Origin: Chlorobiaceae bacterium
GTDB taxonomy: Bacteria > Bacteroidota > Chlorobiia > Chlorobiales > Chlorobiaceae
Direction of reading: 5' to 3'
Length of the DNA: 59,337 bases
Assembly: GCA_012972835.1 (NCBI GenBank)
Contig: JABDHK010000020.1
Location: 1 to 59,337, forward strand
Part shown: positions 40,027 to 49,587 of the stretch, piece by piece
Numbering within the stretch: the stretch's first letter is position 1
Layout: every line of letters starts with the position of its first letter
Translations under genes and position numbers: made by a program
Notes under the pieces: generated by a model
Databases searched by the model: none
Seen by the model: only the letters and a program-made list of their open reading frames with translations
What the model was told of the DNA's origin: nothing

Positions 40027-40033
40027 AACCAGT

Positions 40034-40519
40034 ATGAGAAAAAAACAATCCGAATCTGTTCCAAGCGCTCTTGAACCAGCTTACACTGCAATTGTAAATC
40101 TGACTGAGAGCCTTTGCAAACAGTACTTGAACAGCGACTATGCAACGCTTGCCCGTTATTTGGCGGCAGCACTTGCGCGCAAGCGACCTTCCCCCATCAT
40201 TAAGGGAAAACCAGCAACCTGGGCATGTGGCATTCTCTATGCCCTCGGTACCGTCAATTTTCTTTTCGACAAAACGCAGACACCACATATGCGGTCGGAT
40301 GAGTTATGCACAGCGTTTGGTGTCAGTCAAAGCGGCGGAGCAAATAAGGCAAAATTAATTCGTGATCTGCTGAAAATATATCCACTTGACCCAAACTGGT
40401 GCTTACCGGGCAATGTTGAAAACAATCCAATGGTTTGGACATTGCAAGTCAACGGGATGCTGGTAGATGTTCGCCAATTACCACGGATGTTCAGGTCATT
40501 TCCCATAAAAAAGGATTAA
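40034..40519 (+). CDS. DUF6398-type protein
   Basis: A 161-residue soluble protein resembling the DUF6398 family: AIVNLTESLCKQYLNSDYAT, KPATWACGILYALGTVNFLF and ELCTAFGVSQSGGANKAKLI. The last block looks like a helix-turn-helix. The role is unknown. Only 7 bp separate it from nrdJ, so it probably rides on that transcript. The C-terminal part (NNPMVWTLQVNGMLVDVRQL) is also typical. Confidence 0.65.
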   Translation: MRKKQSESVPSALEPAYTAIVNLTESLCKQYLNSDYATLARYLAAALARKRPSPIIKGKPATWACGILYALGTVNFLFDKTQTPHMRSDELCTAFGVSQSGGANKAKLIRDLLKIYPLDPNWCLPGNVENNPMVWTLQVNGMLVDVRQLPRMFRSFPIKKD

Positions 40520-40659
40520 TTCCGTATATTCCTGCGGATCTATAAATACATTGCAACGCTATGTGTGGTAAATCAGAAGTTGCAGAGCTTGTTTACTGTT
40601 CAGAAAAATTGGTGGGCGAATTAAAAAACGGGCGATGTGCCTTGTATTGAGAGCGTAAT

Positions 40660-40863
40660 ATGAAATTAAAAATTATTGTTCATCCTGCACAAGAGGGTGG
40701 CTTTTGGGCGGAAGTGCCTGCACTTCAGGGTTGTGCCACACAAGGTAATACGATGGAGGAACTTCTGGCAAACTTGCACGATGCTGTAGGTGCCTGTCTT
40801 TCTGTGGATTTGGAAACAATCGAAATTTCAGAAAATGACAAGGTTTTAGAACTTGTGCTGTGA
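40660..40863 (+). CDS. hicB: HicB-type antitoxin
   Basis: A 67-residue HicB with the degenerate RNase H-like fold: HPAQEGGFWAEVPALQGCAT then GNTMEELLANLHDAVGACLS. It lacks the extra DNA-binding domain found in longer HicBs. It lies upstream of hicA with overlapping stop and start codons, the reverse of the more common hicA-hicB order but well known for this short form. Confidence 0.88.
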   Translation: MKLKIIVHPAQEGGFWAEVPALQGCATQGNTMEELLANLHDAVGACLSVDLETIEISENDKVLELVL

Positions 40864-41066
40864 AATCTATTTCAGGAAAACACTTCGCGCGGCTTCTTGA
40901 ACATAAAGGCTGGCATTTGGTACGCATAAGTGGAAGCCACCATATTTACATGAAACAAGGAAATCCAGCCAGACTATCCGTTCCAATTCATGGAAATGAT
41001 GATTTAAAAATCGGTCTTCTTCGGTTTTTTATGAAAGTTGCAGGAATTGAAGAAAGTGATTTGTAG
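40860..41066 (+). CDS. hicA: HicA-type mRNA interferase toxin
   Basis: A 68-residue double-stranded RNA-binding-like toxin with GKHFARLLEHKGWHLVRISG, catalytic-type His in GSHHIYMKQ, and VPIHGNDDLKIGLL. It starts at GTG 40860 inside the hicB stop. Both genes are intact, so this is one of the two apparently working TA pairs in the window. Confidence 0.9.
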   Translation: MKSISGKHFARLLEHKGWHLVRISGSHHIYMKQGNPARLSVPIHGNDDLKIGLLRFFMKVAGIEESDL

Positions 41067-41108
41067 ATACAAAAAAACTTCTCTGGATGAATGCAATGCT
41101 AACCCCAT

Positions 41109-41729
41109 TTACCCCTCGTAATACGATCGTACTCGGAACGATGCTCCCAGTGAAAGAGCCAAAGTTTTACATGCATCCACATCGAGCGAGGGGACGCGGA
41201 CTACACTGGCAATGACTTCCGGTATTTCTGCTACTGCCAGGCGGATGAAGTCGCAGACAGCAGTAAAGCCGGCCTCCCCGAAAGGGCTATTGCACAAGCG
41301 CATGTATGTTTCAGCATCAGCTGCATTCAGGCTGACGGAAAGGCAATCCACTATTCCTACCAACTCAGGTATGATGTTCCGGCCATGCACCAGATTCGCC
41401 TGTCCGTCAGTATTGATACGAACGGAAGTAAAATAGTTCCGCTTTACCGCTTCTGCCACCTGCTTGACCATTTCAAGCCGTATCAATGATTCCCCATAAC
41501 CGCAGAAAACAACCTCTTCGAAATCCTTGAATGCATCAATGGCCGCCATGATCTCATCGAACGATGGTTCTGTGCTGAGAAACAGGTCGTTGTCATGAAA
41601 TGTTCTGCTGTTGATTTTAATGCAGAAGGTGCAGCTGTTTGAACATCGGTTTGTAATATTCAGGTAGAGCGAGTTTCGGATACTGTATGCAATAGTGGGC
41701 ATTAATTCATGAATAGTGGAAAAAAACAA
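41109..41729 (-). CDS. Radical SAM protein, TatD-associated family
   Basis: The radical SAM cysteine motif CSNSCTFC (C-x3-C-x2-C) lies near residue 28, followed by VVFCGYGESLIRLEMV (GGE-like motif 2). The protein belongs to the short (about 200 aa) class usually encoded next to, or fused with, a TatD DNase; no tatD is nearby here. The start at 41702 (MPTIAYSIRNSLYLN) is closer to family members than 41729. The substrate of this family is unknown. Confidence 0.8.
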   Translation of the reverse strand: MFFSTIHELMPTIAYSIRNSLYLNITNRCSNSCTFCIKINSRTFHDNDLFLSTEPSFDEIMAAIDAFKDFEEVVFCGYGESLIRLEMVKQVAEAVKRNYFTSVRINTDGQANLVHGRNIIPELVGIVDCLSVSLNAADAETYMRLCNSPFGEAGFTAVCDFIRLAVAEIPEVIASVVRVPSLDVDACKTLALSLGASFRVRSYYEG

Positions 41730-41800
41730 CAGGCATCATTGATGCACTTGGTCAGTAGGGCGACAATATAGTATAAAAACCAACATCAGGATGCCTTCAC

Positions 41801-42427
41801 TCATTTGCCGGCAGCGAGTTTTTGACCAAGTTTATGCGCCTTATTGATTGTTCTTTTGTTCAGCTCTTGATGCTTTTGTTGTGCAGCAAGCCCGACAAAG
41901 AGCGTTCCGACCGTTTCAGCACCAAGCATCGTGGCGGCAAATTTAAGTCGTTTTGTCACATCCCCTGTTAATCTTGCAAGAATGCCAGGAGCGGCGGAAG
42001 AGGCCATAAGGAGTGCGCGTTTTGATTTTCCAGGGCGACGGGCTTTTGGCGCAGGAGCTCCCCAAGGCCAGTAGGCAGTGCATACAAGACGTTCAATAAA
42101 TCTCTTCATTAGAGCGGTGACCGTTCCGGCATTCATCGGTGAAGCGAGCACCAGGGTATCAGCCCATTCAATCTCTTGCAAGAGAGCGCCCATATCATCA
42201 TCAAGGATACATTCACCATAGTTTTCTCCGGCAACTTGTGTGCAGCTGCGGCAGTTGGTGCAGAATTCAAGATGTTTATCCAGCAGAGAGATTTTCCGGG
42301 TTACAGCACCCTTCTCTTGTGCGGAGGCAAGGATCGCATCGACAGCCCTTTCGATAATACCCCCTTTACGGTAACTGCCGACAATAGCAAGAATGTTCAC
42401 TGGAGTATTCATGTGAGTGATTCCCAA
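41801..42427 (-). CDS. NADPH-dependent FMN reductase / flavodoxin-like protein
   Basis: A 208-residue flavodoxin-fold protein. The phosphate-binding loop is GSYRKGGIIERAVDAI, preceded by NILAIV. A cysteine-rich insert (FCTNCRSCTQVAGENYGEC) and the flavin-site segment LVLASPMNAGTVTALMKRFIER are characteristic of the NAD(P)H-FMN reductase (iron-sulfur flavoprotein-like) group. The C-terminal part is basic and helical. The start is either 42427 or the ATG of MNTPVNIL at 42412. Confidence 0.82.
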   Translation of the reverse strand: MGITHMNTPVNILAIVGSYRKGGIIERAVDAILASAQEKGAVTRKISLLDKHLEFCTNCRSCTQVAGENYGECILDDDMGALLQEIEWADTLVLASPMNAGTVTALMKRFIERLVCTAYWPWGAPAPKARRPGKSKRALLMASSAAPGILARLTGDVTKRLKFAATMLGAETVGTLFVGLAAQQKHQELNKRTINKAHKLGQKLAAGK

Positions 42428-42775
42428 TTATTGTTCTTTAAACCGCAATTACAGATGATCTCTTATCCGAAACCACTGTAATATTGATATGAACAAGTTT
42501 AAACAAAATGATAACATTAGGCAAGTCCAGTGGTTTGTGCTGCACTCTTTCAATGAGCTGAAGGATAAGATGACGGTGCAGGTTCGGGAGTGATGTCGTT
42601 GTTGTCTGTATTGGGCTGATCTGTTTTGATGGCCTGAAATTGTTTGTTATACTTTAAAAAGTAGATACTTTACAAGGCGAGTACTGTTGAAGAGTGTTGG
42701 TAGCAGCTCCCTTGATTCGTTATGAATTTTGGCATTAGTGCATCGAGGCACTGAGATACAGCTTGAAAGTACCCT
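42428..42775. other. Spacer before the DUF4258 gene
   Basis: A 348-bp AT-rich stretch without a supportable gene. Near 42652-42678 there are two close copies of TACTTTA around an ACTTT/AAAGT dyad, which could be an operator for the following TA-like gene. Nothing else stands out. Confidence 0.4.
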
Positions 42776-43162
42776 ATGACTGTTCATTCAGATATCATAA
42801 ATTCTGTCCAAAAGTGTACTGCAAAAAGGATCATCTACCTCCCCCATGCTTTTCGGCAAATGTCCCGACCAGACAGGATGATCAGGGTTGCGGAGGTCAG
42901 GAATGTGGTTGAGCGAGGGGAATTGGTAGAGGACTACCCTGAAGATGTGCGCGGACATAGTTGCCTTATTTTTGGCTATAAGCCGGATGATACGCCAATT
43001 CATGTGGTTTGCTCACCGAAGGGCGATTATCTGGCTATCATCACCGCGTATATTCCGAACATTGAAGAGTGGAAATTGCCTGTATTAATGATTTATCGGA
43101 ACGACACAAACCAAAATCTGAAGAGAAAAATCCGAAGTTGCTTGAATCCATTCGAAAAATAA
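42776..43162 (+). CDS. DUF4258 protein with foreign C-terminus
   Basis: Residues 1-102 match the DUF4258 family: RIIYLPHAFRQMSRPDRMI, VVERGELVEDYPEDVRGHS and YLAIITAYIPNIEEW. The family resembles small RNase-like toxins, usually paired with a YgiT-type zinc-finger antitoxin. Just after IEEW the sequence runs into the decayed ISAzo13-type transposase, and the last 25 residues (VLMIYRNDTNQNLKRKIR) come from its wrong frame. No antitoxin follows. The core domain lacks only a few natural residues, so activity cannot be excluded. Confidence 0.72.
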   Translation: MTVHSDIINSVQKCTAKRIIYLPHAFRQMSRPDRMIRVAEVRNVVERGELVEDYPEDVRGHSCLIFGYKPDDTPIHVVCSPKGDYLAIITAYIPNIEEWKLPVLMIYRNDTNQNLKRKIRSCLNPFEK

Positions 43163-44093
43163 TGGAGCCATGTAGTCAAGCTGAACCACGTTTACGAACA
43201 ACCTTGCTTTATACGAACATGACAGCACAAGCCGTTTATAATGCCCTTGTTGCCGAAGGATGGCCAGAAGAATCTCTGCCTGCGGTTCGTACGTTATCAA
43301 ACATTTTGAACCGTCAAATCATCGACTCCGTACGGTTCAGAAAACCAAGGTTGAAAAAAAACAGCAGAAACAGATGCCATCTTCAACAACGTCAGGCAAA
43401 TGAATGCGCAGGCAGATGCTGACCCTGAAACGTTAAGACTCAGTATTGATACCAAAGCGACGGTGCATGTAGGCCTCTATTCACGAGGAGGAAAGTCTCG
43501 TGGAATCAAAGCTGTAGAGGCTTGGGATCATGATATGCGACCCAAGGAAAAGTTTGTTCCAGGCGGTATACTTGAACCAGTCAGTGGTAAATCGTTCTTG
43601 TTTTTTTAGCACAAGCAACAAAACCAGTGACTTTATGGTTGATTGACTTGAGTTGTGGTGGAATGAGCGAAAGCAAGCACTTTCTCATGTCAAAGAGTTG
43701 GTACTCAATATGGATAATGGCCCAGAGTGCAGTGGGAGGCGAAGTCAATTTCTGTACCGGATGACCCCCTTTGCCGATATGACCGGACTAGGTATTCGAT
43801 TGATCTACTATCCGCCCTATCACAGCAAGTATAACAACATTGAACGCTACTGGGCAGGGTTAGAAAAATCATGGAATGGTTATCTGCTTGAGAGTGTAGC
43901 CACCGTCATAAATCGCTCCTGCAAATTTACTTGGCGAGGGATTGCCGCACGATCAATGCTGGTGAAGACGGTATACGAGAAAGGTATCAGGCTCTATGGT
44001 AAAGAAAAAAAGAATCTTGAAAAAAGACTAACGCGTTCACCAAGCCTTCATTGGTGGGATATCAGTATCAGGCCTAAAACGGTATTTTTATAA
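43090..44093 (+). pseudogene. Decayed ISAzo13-type transposase
   Basis: Segments of one transposase follow each other in different frames: LRTTLLYTNMTAQAVYNALV and PEESLPAVRTLSNILNRQ (frame 1); HRLRTVQKTKVEKK; then ADADPETLRLSIDTKATVHV and EAWDHDMRPKEKFVPGG; and FSTSNKTSDFMVD before a TGA. Finally come LELWWNERK, LVLNMDNGPECSG and IYYPPYHSKYNNIERYWAGL. At least three frameshifts and one in-frame stop are present, and the N-terminus is missing. The IIYYPPYHSKYNxIER block with the final Glu of the DDE triad is diagnostic for the family. Confidence 0.85.
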
Positions 44094-44094
44094 T

Positions 44095-44220
44095 GACGTG
44101 GCCACTAAGGCAGAATGGGAACATGAAATTGAGAGCCGTGTCGCTGCCTTCGATAGAGGCGAGTTGTCGACATACTCTGCAGAGGAAGTTTTTGCCGAAG
44201 CAAGTCGCATGTCTCGGTGA
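44095..44220 (+). pseudogene. Addiction-module antitoxin, 5' end lost to the insertion sequence
   Basis: The frame DVATKAEWEHEIESRVAAFD, then GELSTYSAEEVFAEASRMSR is the C-terminal half of the small addiction-module antitoxins (CHP02574-like) that accompany ParE/RelE toxins. It follows directly on the transposase remains, so the N-terminus was replaced. Its TGA overlaps the GTG of the toxin fragment. Confidence 0.7.
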
Positions 44221-44424
44221 GACGTGCACATTTTATTACCGCAGCGCGCCAAGAATTTCTTGCCGCGATTTCTTACTATAACGAAGTCCAAAGTGGTTTT
44301 GGTTCAAGCTTCAGTGACGCAGTCGAGGAAGCTTCTGCCAGGGCTTTGGCCTTTCAACTTTCAGGTTCTCCGTCTGTTTCAAATACACGGAGAGTGATCC
44401 TCAAGGGTTTTCCCTTCGCACTCA
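44217..44424 (+). pseudogene. ParE/RelE-family toxin, truncated
   Basis: From GTG 44217 the product reads ITAARQEFLAAISYYNEVQS then [13 protein letters not shown], typical of the first 70 residues of ParE-like toxins. The family's C-terminal strand and the VxAxxHxRRxPxYW end are missing. The similarity stops exactly where the jetD stop codon lies on the other strand. An open frame continues antisense into jetD to 44612 but is not toxin-like. Confidence 0.75.
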
Positions 44425-45597
44425 AACCCTGCCCAAAGCCTCCAGCAGCCATTCAAACCCAATCTTCTCCTGCTCCAGCCGTATTTGATGACCCAAATCA
44501 TTCCTACGCAACTGATCGTAAAGCGCACTCTCTTCAGCAGTCAATCGCGAGAGGGTGCCGGTTTCGGGAGATGGTTCAGTGCCCCAAAGCGCTTGATGCT
44601 CCATCAGCGTAGGACGGTCCATCAGAAGGGAGGCGGCATGGGGAAAGAACCCTCGCAACTGGTTTAGGATAGCAAAGCCATGGGTGTCGATGTCTCCCCA
44701 GTAGTGGATCTTCCGGTCACGCAGCCACTCTACTGCGCCGAAGTTCTCGAAACCATAGCCAGCCCCGAAAATCACCATTGCGTTGGGGACCTGGGGGAAG
44801 GCCAGAAAGTTGATTTCGTTTTCGGTGATGAAGACCGTTGTGACGGGGATCTCCAGTTTGGCAAAGGTTGCCTGCGTCACAGTGATATCCTGGTCGGTCT
44901 CTGTCGGTAACAGCGCCAGTTTCGGGTCGAGGATTCGGAAGCGCACCCGTAATGGTTTATCCCGAAAGCCATAACGTCGGCAGAACCCTCCGACTCCTGT
45001 GGCTGTTATATCGATCTCCTCCGGGAGAAGGACAAGATCAAACAGTTCACCCAGTACACCTCGTTGTCCTTCGATAAACTTGCTGTGTATTCCGGGCAGG
45101 TCGATTTGACGCAGATAGATGCCTGGTCGGGGATGCTTCTGCAGCCAGGTGACGATTTCCAGCAGACGTGGCCACTCTTCGGCCAGTTCGAGGGCGCGCA
45201 GAGGTCGTTTTGCCAGCCAAGGGAGCAGTGCTGGTTGGTGGTTGCGGGTGAGTGCGACAAGGGCGGCAAACTGTTCGGCTACACGCCGCTTGCCAATCAA
45301 CCCAAGAGCATCATCGAGTGAATCGATCCAGATTTCTGAAGGGATTTCATTGGCTCCAAGAATGCGATGGTTGATGCTGCGCCATACAATTCTATACTGT
45401 TTGGTTGTACCCGACAGTTGGGCAATCCAGTCACGGACTTTGGTAAAAGAGTCGCTCAACTCCCTCGAATCGGGCCCTTTCAATGTCAAGCGCCGGGGAA
45501 ACATCTCTTCACCGCTTATCAAGGTAGAGAGCAGGAGGCCCCGATCCCAGAGTTTCTGCACCTGGGCCTTCAGATCAGCGGGGCTTGTCCAGCTCAT
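44422..45597 (-). CDS. jetD: Wadjet protein JetD (DUF3322/DUF2220, toprim-type nuclease)
   Basis: A 391-residue protein with an N-terminal DUF3322 arm domain and a C-terminal DUF2220 toprim-like domain. The probable metal residues are visible in [14 protein letters not shown] (Glu) and [16 protein letters not shown] (Asp-x-Asp). JetD is the nuclease that cuts circular plasmid DNA after the JetABC loop-extruding motor has bent it. It starts in a 4-bp overlap with jetC and is last in the operon. Its stop coincides with the break of the ParE fragment on the other strand. Confidence 0.93.
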   Translation of the reverse strand: MSWTSPADLKAQVQKLWDRGLLLSTLISGEEMFPRRLTLKGPDSRELSDSFTKVRDWIAQLSGTTKQYRIVWRSINHRILGANEIPSEIWIDSLDDALGLIGKRRVAEQFAALVALTRNHQPALLPWLAKRPLRALELAEEWPRLLEIVTWLQKHPRPGIYLRQIDLPGIHSKFIEGQRGVLGELFDLVLLPEEIDITATGVGGFCRRYGFRDKPLRVRFRILDPKLALLPTETDQDITVTQATFAKLEIPVTTVFITENEINFLAFPQVPNAMVIFGAGYGFENFGAVEWLRDRKIHYWGDIDTHGFAILNQLRGFFPHAASLLMDRPTLMEHQALWGTEPSPETGTLSRLTAEESALYDQLRRNDLGHQIRLEQEKIGFEWLLEALGRV

Positions 45598-48500
45598 TCT
45601 GGCATCTTCTCTTTTTCGGCGCGATACTCTTCAATGCTGAGGTTGCGCAGCACCGAGCAGCGGCCCTCCTGATTGTGCACAAACCCGACACTGGAGACAA
45701 AGGGCTCTATGATGTGGATTTTCTGTAGCGGTGTAACGATCAGCAGTTGTAGGTTGAGCTGGGCGAAGAGTTGCAGGCCGTACTGGGCTGATTCATCGGA
45801 ACCGCGTCCGAAGGCCTCGTCGATAACAACGAAGCGGAACGATCGCGAGCGCACTGCGCCCCATTCCAGGCCGAATTGATAGGCAAGGCTGGCGGCAAGC
45901 ACGGTGTAGGCGAGCTTCTCTTTCTGCCCTCCCGATTTGCCCCCCGAATCGGCGTAGTGTTCATGCTCGCTGTCGTCTTCGCACCACCTTTCACTTGCAG
46001 CAAACACAAACCAGTTGCGCACATCGGTAACTTTGGCGCTCCAGCGTCGATCGAGGTCAGCATGTTCATCACGGCCACGGAATCGATCAATGATCCGCCG
46101 TACCTGCAGGAATTTGGCTTCGGAATATTGCGCGTCATCCGAACCGGTCAGACTCCCTTCGGTGCAGGCGCGAAGCTCCGCCTGAAATTCACGAATGTCT
46201 GCATCGAGGTTTGTTTGTGCTTCGAGGGTGATGTATCGACCGGGATTGAAGTCGATTTGAATGAGCGATTCATTGAGGCGGGTAATGCGCTCTTTTATGG
46301 TCTCCCGTTCTCGGGCTAATTGTGACTGAAAATTGGCAACCTCACGGATGGTATTTTCGTTGAGCAGATCCTTGAACCGGCCCTCAAAGCGGGGCAGATC
46401 ATCGGCACGAAGTTGTTCAAACATCGAACGATATTCAAATCCTGCAGCAATGTTGATATCCACCTCACGGGTTTCAAGTTTCCACTCCTCCTTGTATTCG
46501 GTCATTGCCCTGATGATCTTTTCGCCAAGTCGGGAGAGCTTCCTGTCCTCGCCATCGATCTTTGTCTGCAGCCAGTCGCGCATCTCCCGCTCGCGATTGT
46601 CACATGACTCAACCGTCAGCGTCTGCTCACCGAGAGCCTGACCGCGCATGGATTCAAGCATGGCGAAGCGCCCGGCAGCTTCTGGCCCTGCTTCAGCCAG
46701 CAGTGTGCGCGTGTGTTGCTGCAACTCCATGATGACGCTGATCTTCTGCTCAATTTTCGACCGTTTATCTTTGCGATCGTCAAGTAGCCGCTCCGTTTCA
46801 TGCAGCTCCTTTTCCAGCTCGGCAAGCTGTGTGACAAGGGTTTGCAGAATATTGGAGGTCGCCTCAAGGTCACGTTTTTCGGCTTCCAGCCGGGCGATAG
46901 CAAATGCCACCGGCTTCCAGTCGAGATCACGGAAATCGGGATACTCGTCAAGCTTGGAGAGTATCGTCAGGCGCTCCTTGAGTGACCTTTGCTCTTGCTG
47001 CAACCCGATTATTTTGGCTGCCAGTTCGGCAAGCACTTTTTTCTGCAGTTCGGCCTTCTCTTCCAGTGCTGCGATTTTGGCTGCATTGCTCCATCCGAGC
47101 ACATAGCGGCTGCGGTCGTCAAGCCGGTGGCGGTCATCCTTTTCGTGGCGTTCACCTGGTGACTTGATCTGCCCGCCCAAAGTGATGGCTTTTTTCTCCC
47201 TCCGGAACTCCTCCTGGTTCATGCAGCAAACCAGATCGAAACGCGAGGCGACTTCCCGTTCCATCCACTCAAAATAAGGGGAATCGGCTTTAATGGCGAG
47301 CTTGCGGGCCAGCGAAGCCGGTTGTTCTGGTAACTGTTCGCTGCGAGAGTGCTGGCGTACCCTGAAATAGACCAAGCGGCCTTTCAAATTGGTTCGCTCC
47401 ACCCACTCCGCCACCTTCGGATAGTGATTGTCGGGCACCAGCAGCGAGAGGCCGAAGTTGCGGAGCACTCGTTCAATGGCTCCTTCCCACACCGCATCCT
47501 CCTCACGAATCTGGAGCAACTCACCGGCAAACGGCATCTCATCTTCCGCGATATTCAGCGCCTTGCAGAGCGAGCGGCGCATGGCTACCTGTTTTTCGTC
47601 GATATTGCTCATGCGGGCTTTTAACCCCTTGATCTCCGCTGTCAGTTGCTCACGCTCATGGCGCCCCTGGGTAAAGAGCACACCCGTCTCATTGAGATCG
47701 TTTTGAACCCGGGCTTCAGTTTCAGCCGTGGCCTCGTGCATGGCTGCGTGCCCGGTACGCTGAAGATGAAACTCCTCAGCATTTGTTGCAGGAAGCTCCC
47801 CAAGCTGGCGTGCAAGCTCCCCATATCGGGTTGCTTTCTGATTGCGCCGTTCAAGATCATCCTGTTTCTGGCGAATCTCAGCGGCGATACTCTCAATCCG
47901 GTCGCCACCGTTTTCGGCGATGGTTCGGCGCAGCTCACGATCACGCCCCTGCTGGGTGCGGCGATCTGCTTCCAGCCGTTCGATGGCGATATGGTGACGG
48001 CTCAACTCTTCATCAAGCGAGGTATGGCGTTTTTCCAGCAATGCAAGCTTGAGGGAGGCGAACCAGGGGCGCAGCGTATCGCGCGAGGCCCGCAACGCTT
48101 CCGCTGTTCGCGCCAGGGTTTGGTGATTGTCGCAATCAGCTACCAGAGGCCCCAGCAGCTCTATTTGCCGCTTGGCTTTAAGTACTGCTTCGTGCGCGCG
48201 GTTGAGATCTTCGAAATGCTGAATAAGGGCGTCAATGCGTGGTTCAACATTGAAGGGTTCGAGCATGTGGAGACGCACGAAATCGGTCAGGTTCCCCACC
48301 GACTTGAGCGATACAGTTTGATGGAAGAGATCGAGCGCCTGCTCATTGTCGATGCCGAAGCGCCGACGGAACCAGGCACCGTAGGGTGGAAAGGTTTCAA
48401 ACAAATCGATTCCCGACCCCCGCAGACGCCGGCGCAGTGTCGCTATTTCGGTACCAAATGCTGAAAAATCGGTGGCGATGGAGAGGTCGCGCTCACAGAC

Positions 48501-48962
48501 GGCATAGAGACGGGCTGGCTGTGTGGCATCCTTCATCCAGAAGAGCTGCGCCAGAGTTACGGTCTTGTCGTAGCCCGCGTTATGAAAGACCCCAAGAATC
48601 ACCGAATATCCGTTGAGATCGCGCAGGGCGACCGGTTTGGCACCCCCTCCAAGAGTCTCCTGTCGCTCCGACTTGAAATAGCCCAGCACGTAGGAGCGGA
48701 GAGTGCGTTCACGGTTATCGGCACCTGCCGCCTTGTTGTAGGCAATGCGCTGGCTTGGTACCAGCAAGGTAGTTACTGCATCAACCAGCGTTGATTTTCC
48801 AGAACCAATATCCCCTGTGAGGAGTCCATTTTTTCCGCCCAGTCGCAACGTCCAGACCCGTCCATCGAAAGTGCCCCAGTTGAACACCTCAAGACGCTGC
48901 AGCCGAAAGCCAGCCAGGCTGTCATCAGCAATAAATCCAAGTTCAAGTGCCTCACTCATCAT
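45594..48962 (-). CDS. jetC: Wadjet protein JetC (SMC/MukB-like ATPase)
   Basis: A 1122-residue SMC-like motor. Walker A is GDIGSGKST at residues 50-58. Long coiled coils (about 280-480 and 640-900) flank a hinge region near 480-620. The head returns at the C-terminus with [20 protein letters not shown] (signature) and [13 protein letters not shown] (Walker B). The fold resembles MukB/SbcC. In Wadjet it forms the DNA-loop-extruding ATPase with JetA and JetB. The frame overlaps jetB by 11 bp and jetD by 4 bp, indicating tight translational coupling. Confidence 0.94.
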   Translation of the reverse strand: MMSEALELGFIADDSLAGFRLQRLEVFNWGTFDGRVWTLRLGGKNGLLTGDIGSGKSTLVDAVTTLLVPSQRIAYNKAAGADNRERTLRSYVLGYFKSERQETLGGGAKPVALRDLNGYSVILGVFHNAGYDKTVTLAQLFWMKDATQPARLYAVCERDLSIATDFSAFGTEIATLRRRLRGSGIDLFETFPPYGAWFRRRFGIDNEQALDLFHQTVSLKSVGNLTDFVRLHMLEPFNVEPRIDALIQHFEDLNRAHEAVLKAKRQIELLGPLVADCDNHQTLARTAEALRASRDTLRPWFASLKLALLEKRHTSLDEELSRHHIAIERLEADRRTQQGRDRELRRTIAENGGDRIESIAAEIRQKQDDLERRNQKATRYGELARQLGELPATNAEEFHLQRTGHAAMHEATAETEARVQNDLNETGVLFTQGRHEREQLTAEIKGLKARMSNIDEKQVAMRRSLCKALNIAEDEMPFAGELLQIREEDAVWEGAIERVLRNFGLSLLVPDNHYPKVAEWVERTNLKGRLVYFRVRQHSRSEQLPEQPASLARKLAIKADSPYFEWMEREVASRFDLVCCMNQEEFRREKKAITLGGQIKSPGERHEKDDRHRLDDRSRYVLGWSNAAKIAALEEKAELQKKVLAELAAKIIGLQQEQRSLKERLTILSKLDEYPDFRDLDWKPVAFAIARLEAEKRDLEATSNILQTLVTQLAELEKELHETERLLDDRKDKRSKIEQKISVIMELQQHTRTLLAEAGPEAAGRFAMLESMRGQALGEQTLTVESCDNREREMRDWLQTKIDGEDRKLSRLGEKIIRAMTEYKEEWKLETREVDINIAAGFEYRSMFEQLRADDLPRFEGRFKDLLNENTIREVANFQSQLARERETIKERITRLNESLIQIDFNPGRYITLEAQTNLDADIREFQAELRACTEGSLTGSDDAQYSEAKFLQVRRIIDRFRGRDEHADLDRRWSAKVTDVRNWFVFAASERWCEDDSEHEHYADSGGKSGGQKEKLAYTVLAASLAYQFGLEWGAVRSRSFRFVVIDEAFGRGSDESAQYGLQLFAQLNLQLLIVTPLQKIHIIEPFVSSVGFVHNQEGRCSVLRNLSIEEYRAEKEKMPE

Positions 48963-49587
48963 TCCCCTCCATCAGTTTCGCAGGTCGCTGCAAGTATTCG
49001 TTGAGGCGTTGATCAAAATCAGCCAGCCACTGGGCATCGATAAACGCCTTGATAATCCGGCGCACCTCAATCATCTGCCGCTCTCCCCGCAAACGGCGGA
49101 TAAAACCAAGATCGGCGATTTTATTCAGAGTGGCATCGACCTGGTCGATCAACTTGACCTCATTGGTGGCGGCGGGGAGAAAAATCCGGATCAGTTCAAC
49201 CACCTCATCTCGCGAAAGAATTAGGCGTGTGTCTCCGGCACCGGCATCAAATTCGGCAAGTTTTTTGCGAAGCAGTGCCAGCAGCAGGCTGACCGGGTAA
49301 CTGAGTTGCCTTCTTGCTATCAGTCTGGGAGTGGTGTTCGTAACTTCTGCGCCGATTTCAGAGTGAGATCGCAAAAAAGCGTATCCTTCTGCCTCATCAA
49401 TAATCAATTCCAGACCAAGCACCGCAACGTAATCCCGAACGCTAGCCAGCAGGTTGAGCAAAGCGCTCCATAACGTCGGGTTCTCCTCCTGGTAGATCAC
49501 CCCCTTCAAAAGGGGAATCACAATGGAAGAGAGTTCCTGGACTGGATAAGCCGGACGGGAAGTTTCTATCTCTGTATGATTCATCAT
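48952..49587 (-). CDS. jetB: Wadjet protein JetB (DUF4194, kite-like subunit)
   Basis: A 211-residue DUF4194 protein, the kite-type partner that binds the SMC head. The family segments are [33 protein letters not shown] and [21 protein letters not shown] chose the ATG at 49587, whose first base lies in the jetA stop (TGATG). A longer reading from 49653 only reads through jetA in another frame. Confidence 0.92.
   Translation of the reverse strand: MMNHTEIETSRPAYPVQELSSIVIPLLKGVIYQEENPTLWSALLNLLASVRDYVAVLGLELIIDEAEGYAFLRSHSEIGAEVTNTTPRLIARRQLSYPVSLLLALLRKKLAEFDAGAGDTRLILSRDEVVELIRIFLPAATNEVKLIDQVDATLNKIADLGFIRRLRGERQMIEVRRIIKAFIDAQWLADFDQRLNEYLQRPAKLMEGNDE

Noticed and set aside
40561-40650. 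29-codon ORF before hicB containing GELKNGRCALY
   Set aside because: It is too short and lacks a ribosome site. The ELKNG likeness to the Phd-like C-terminus at 36200 is only five residues.
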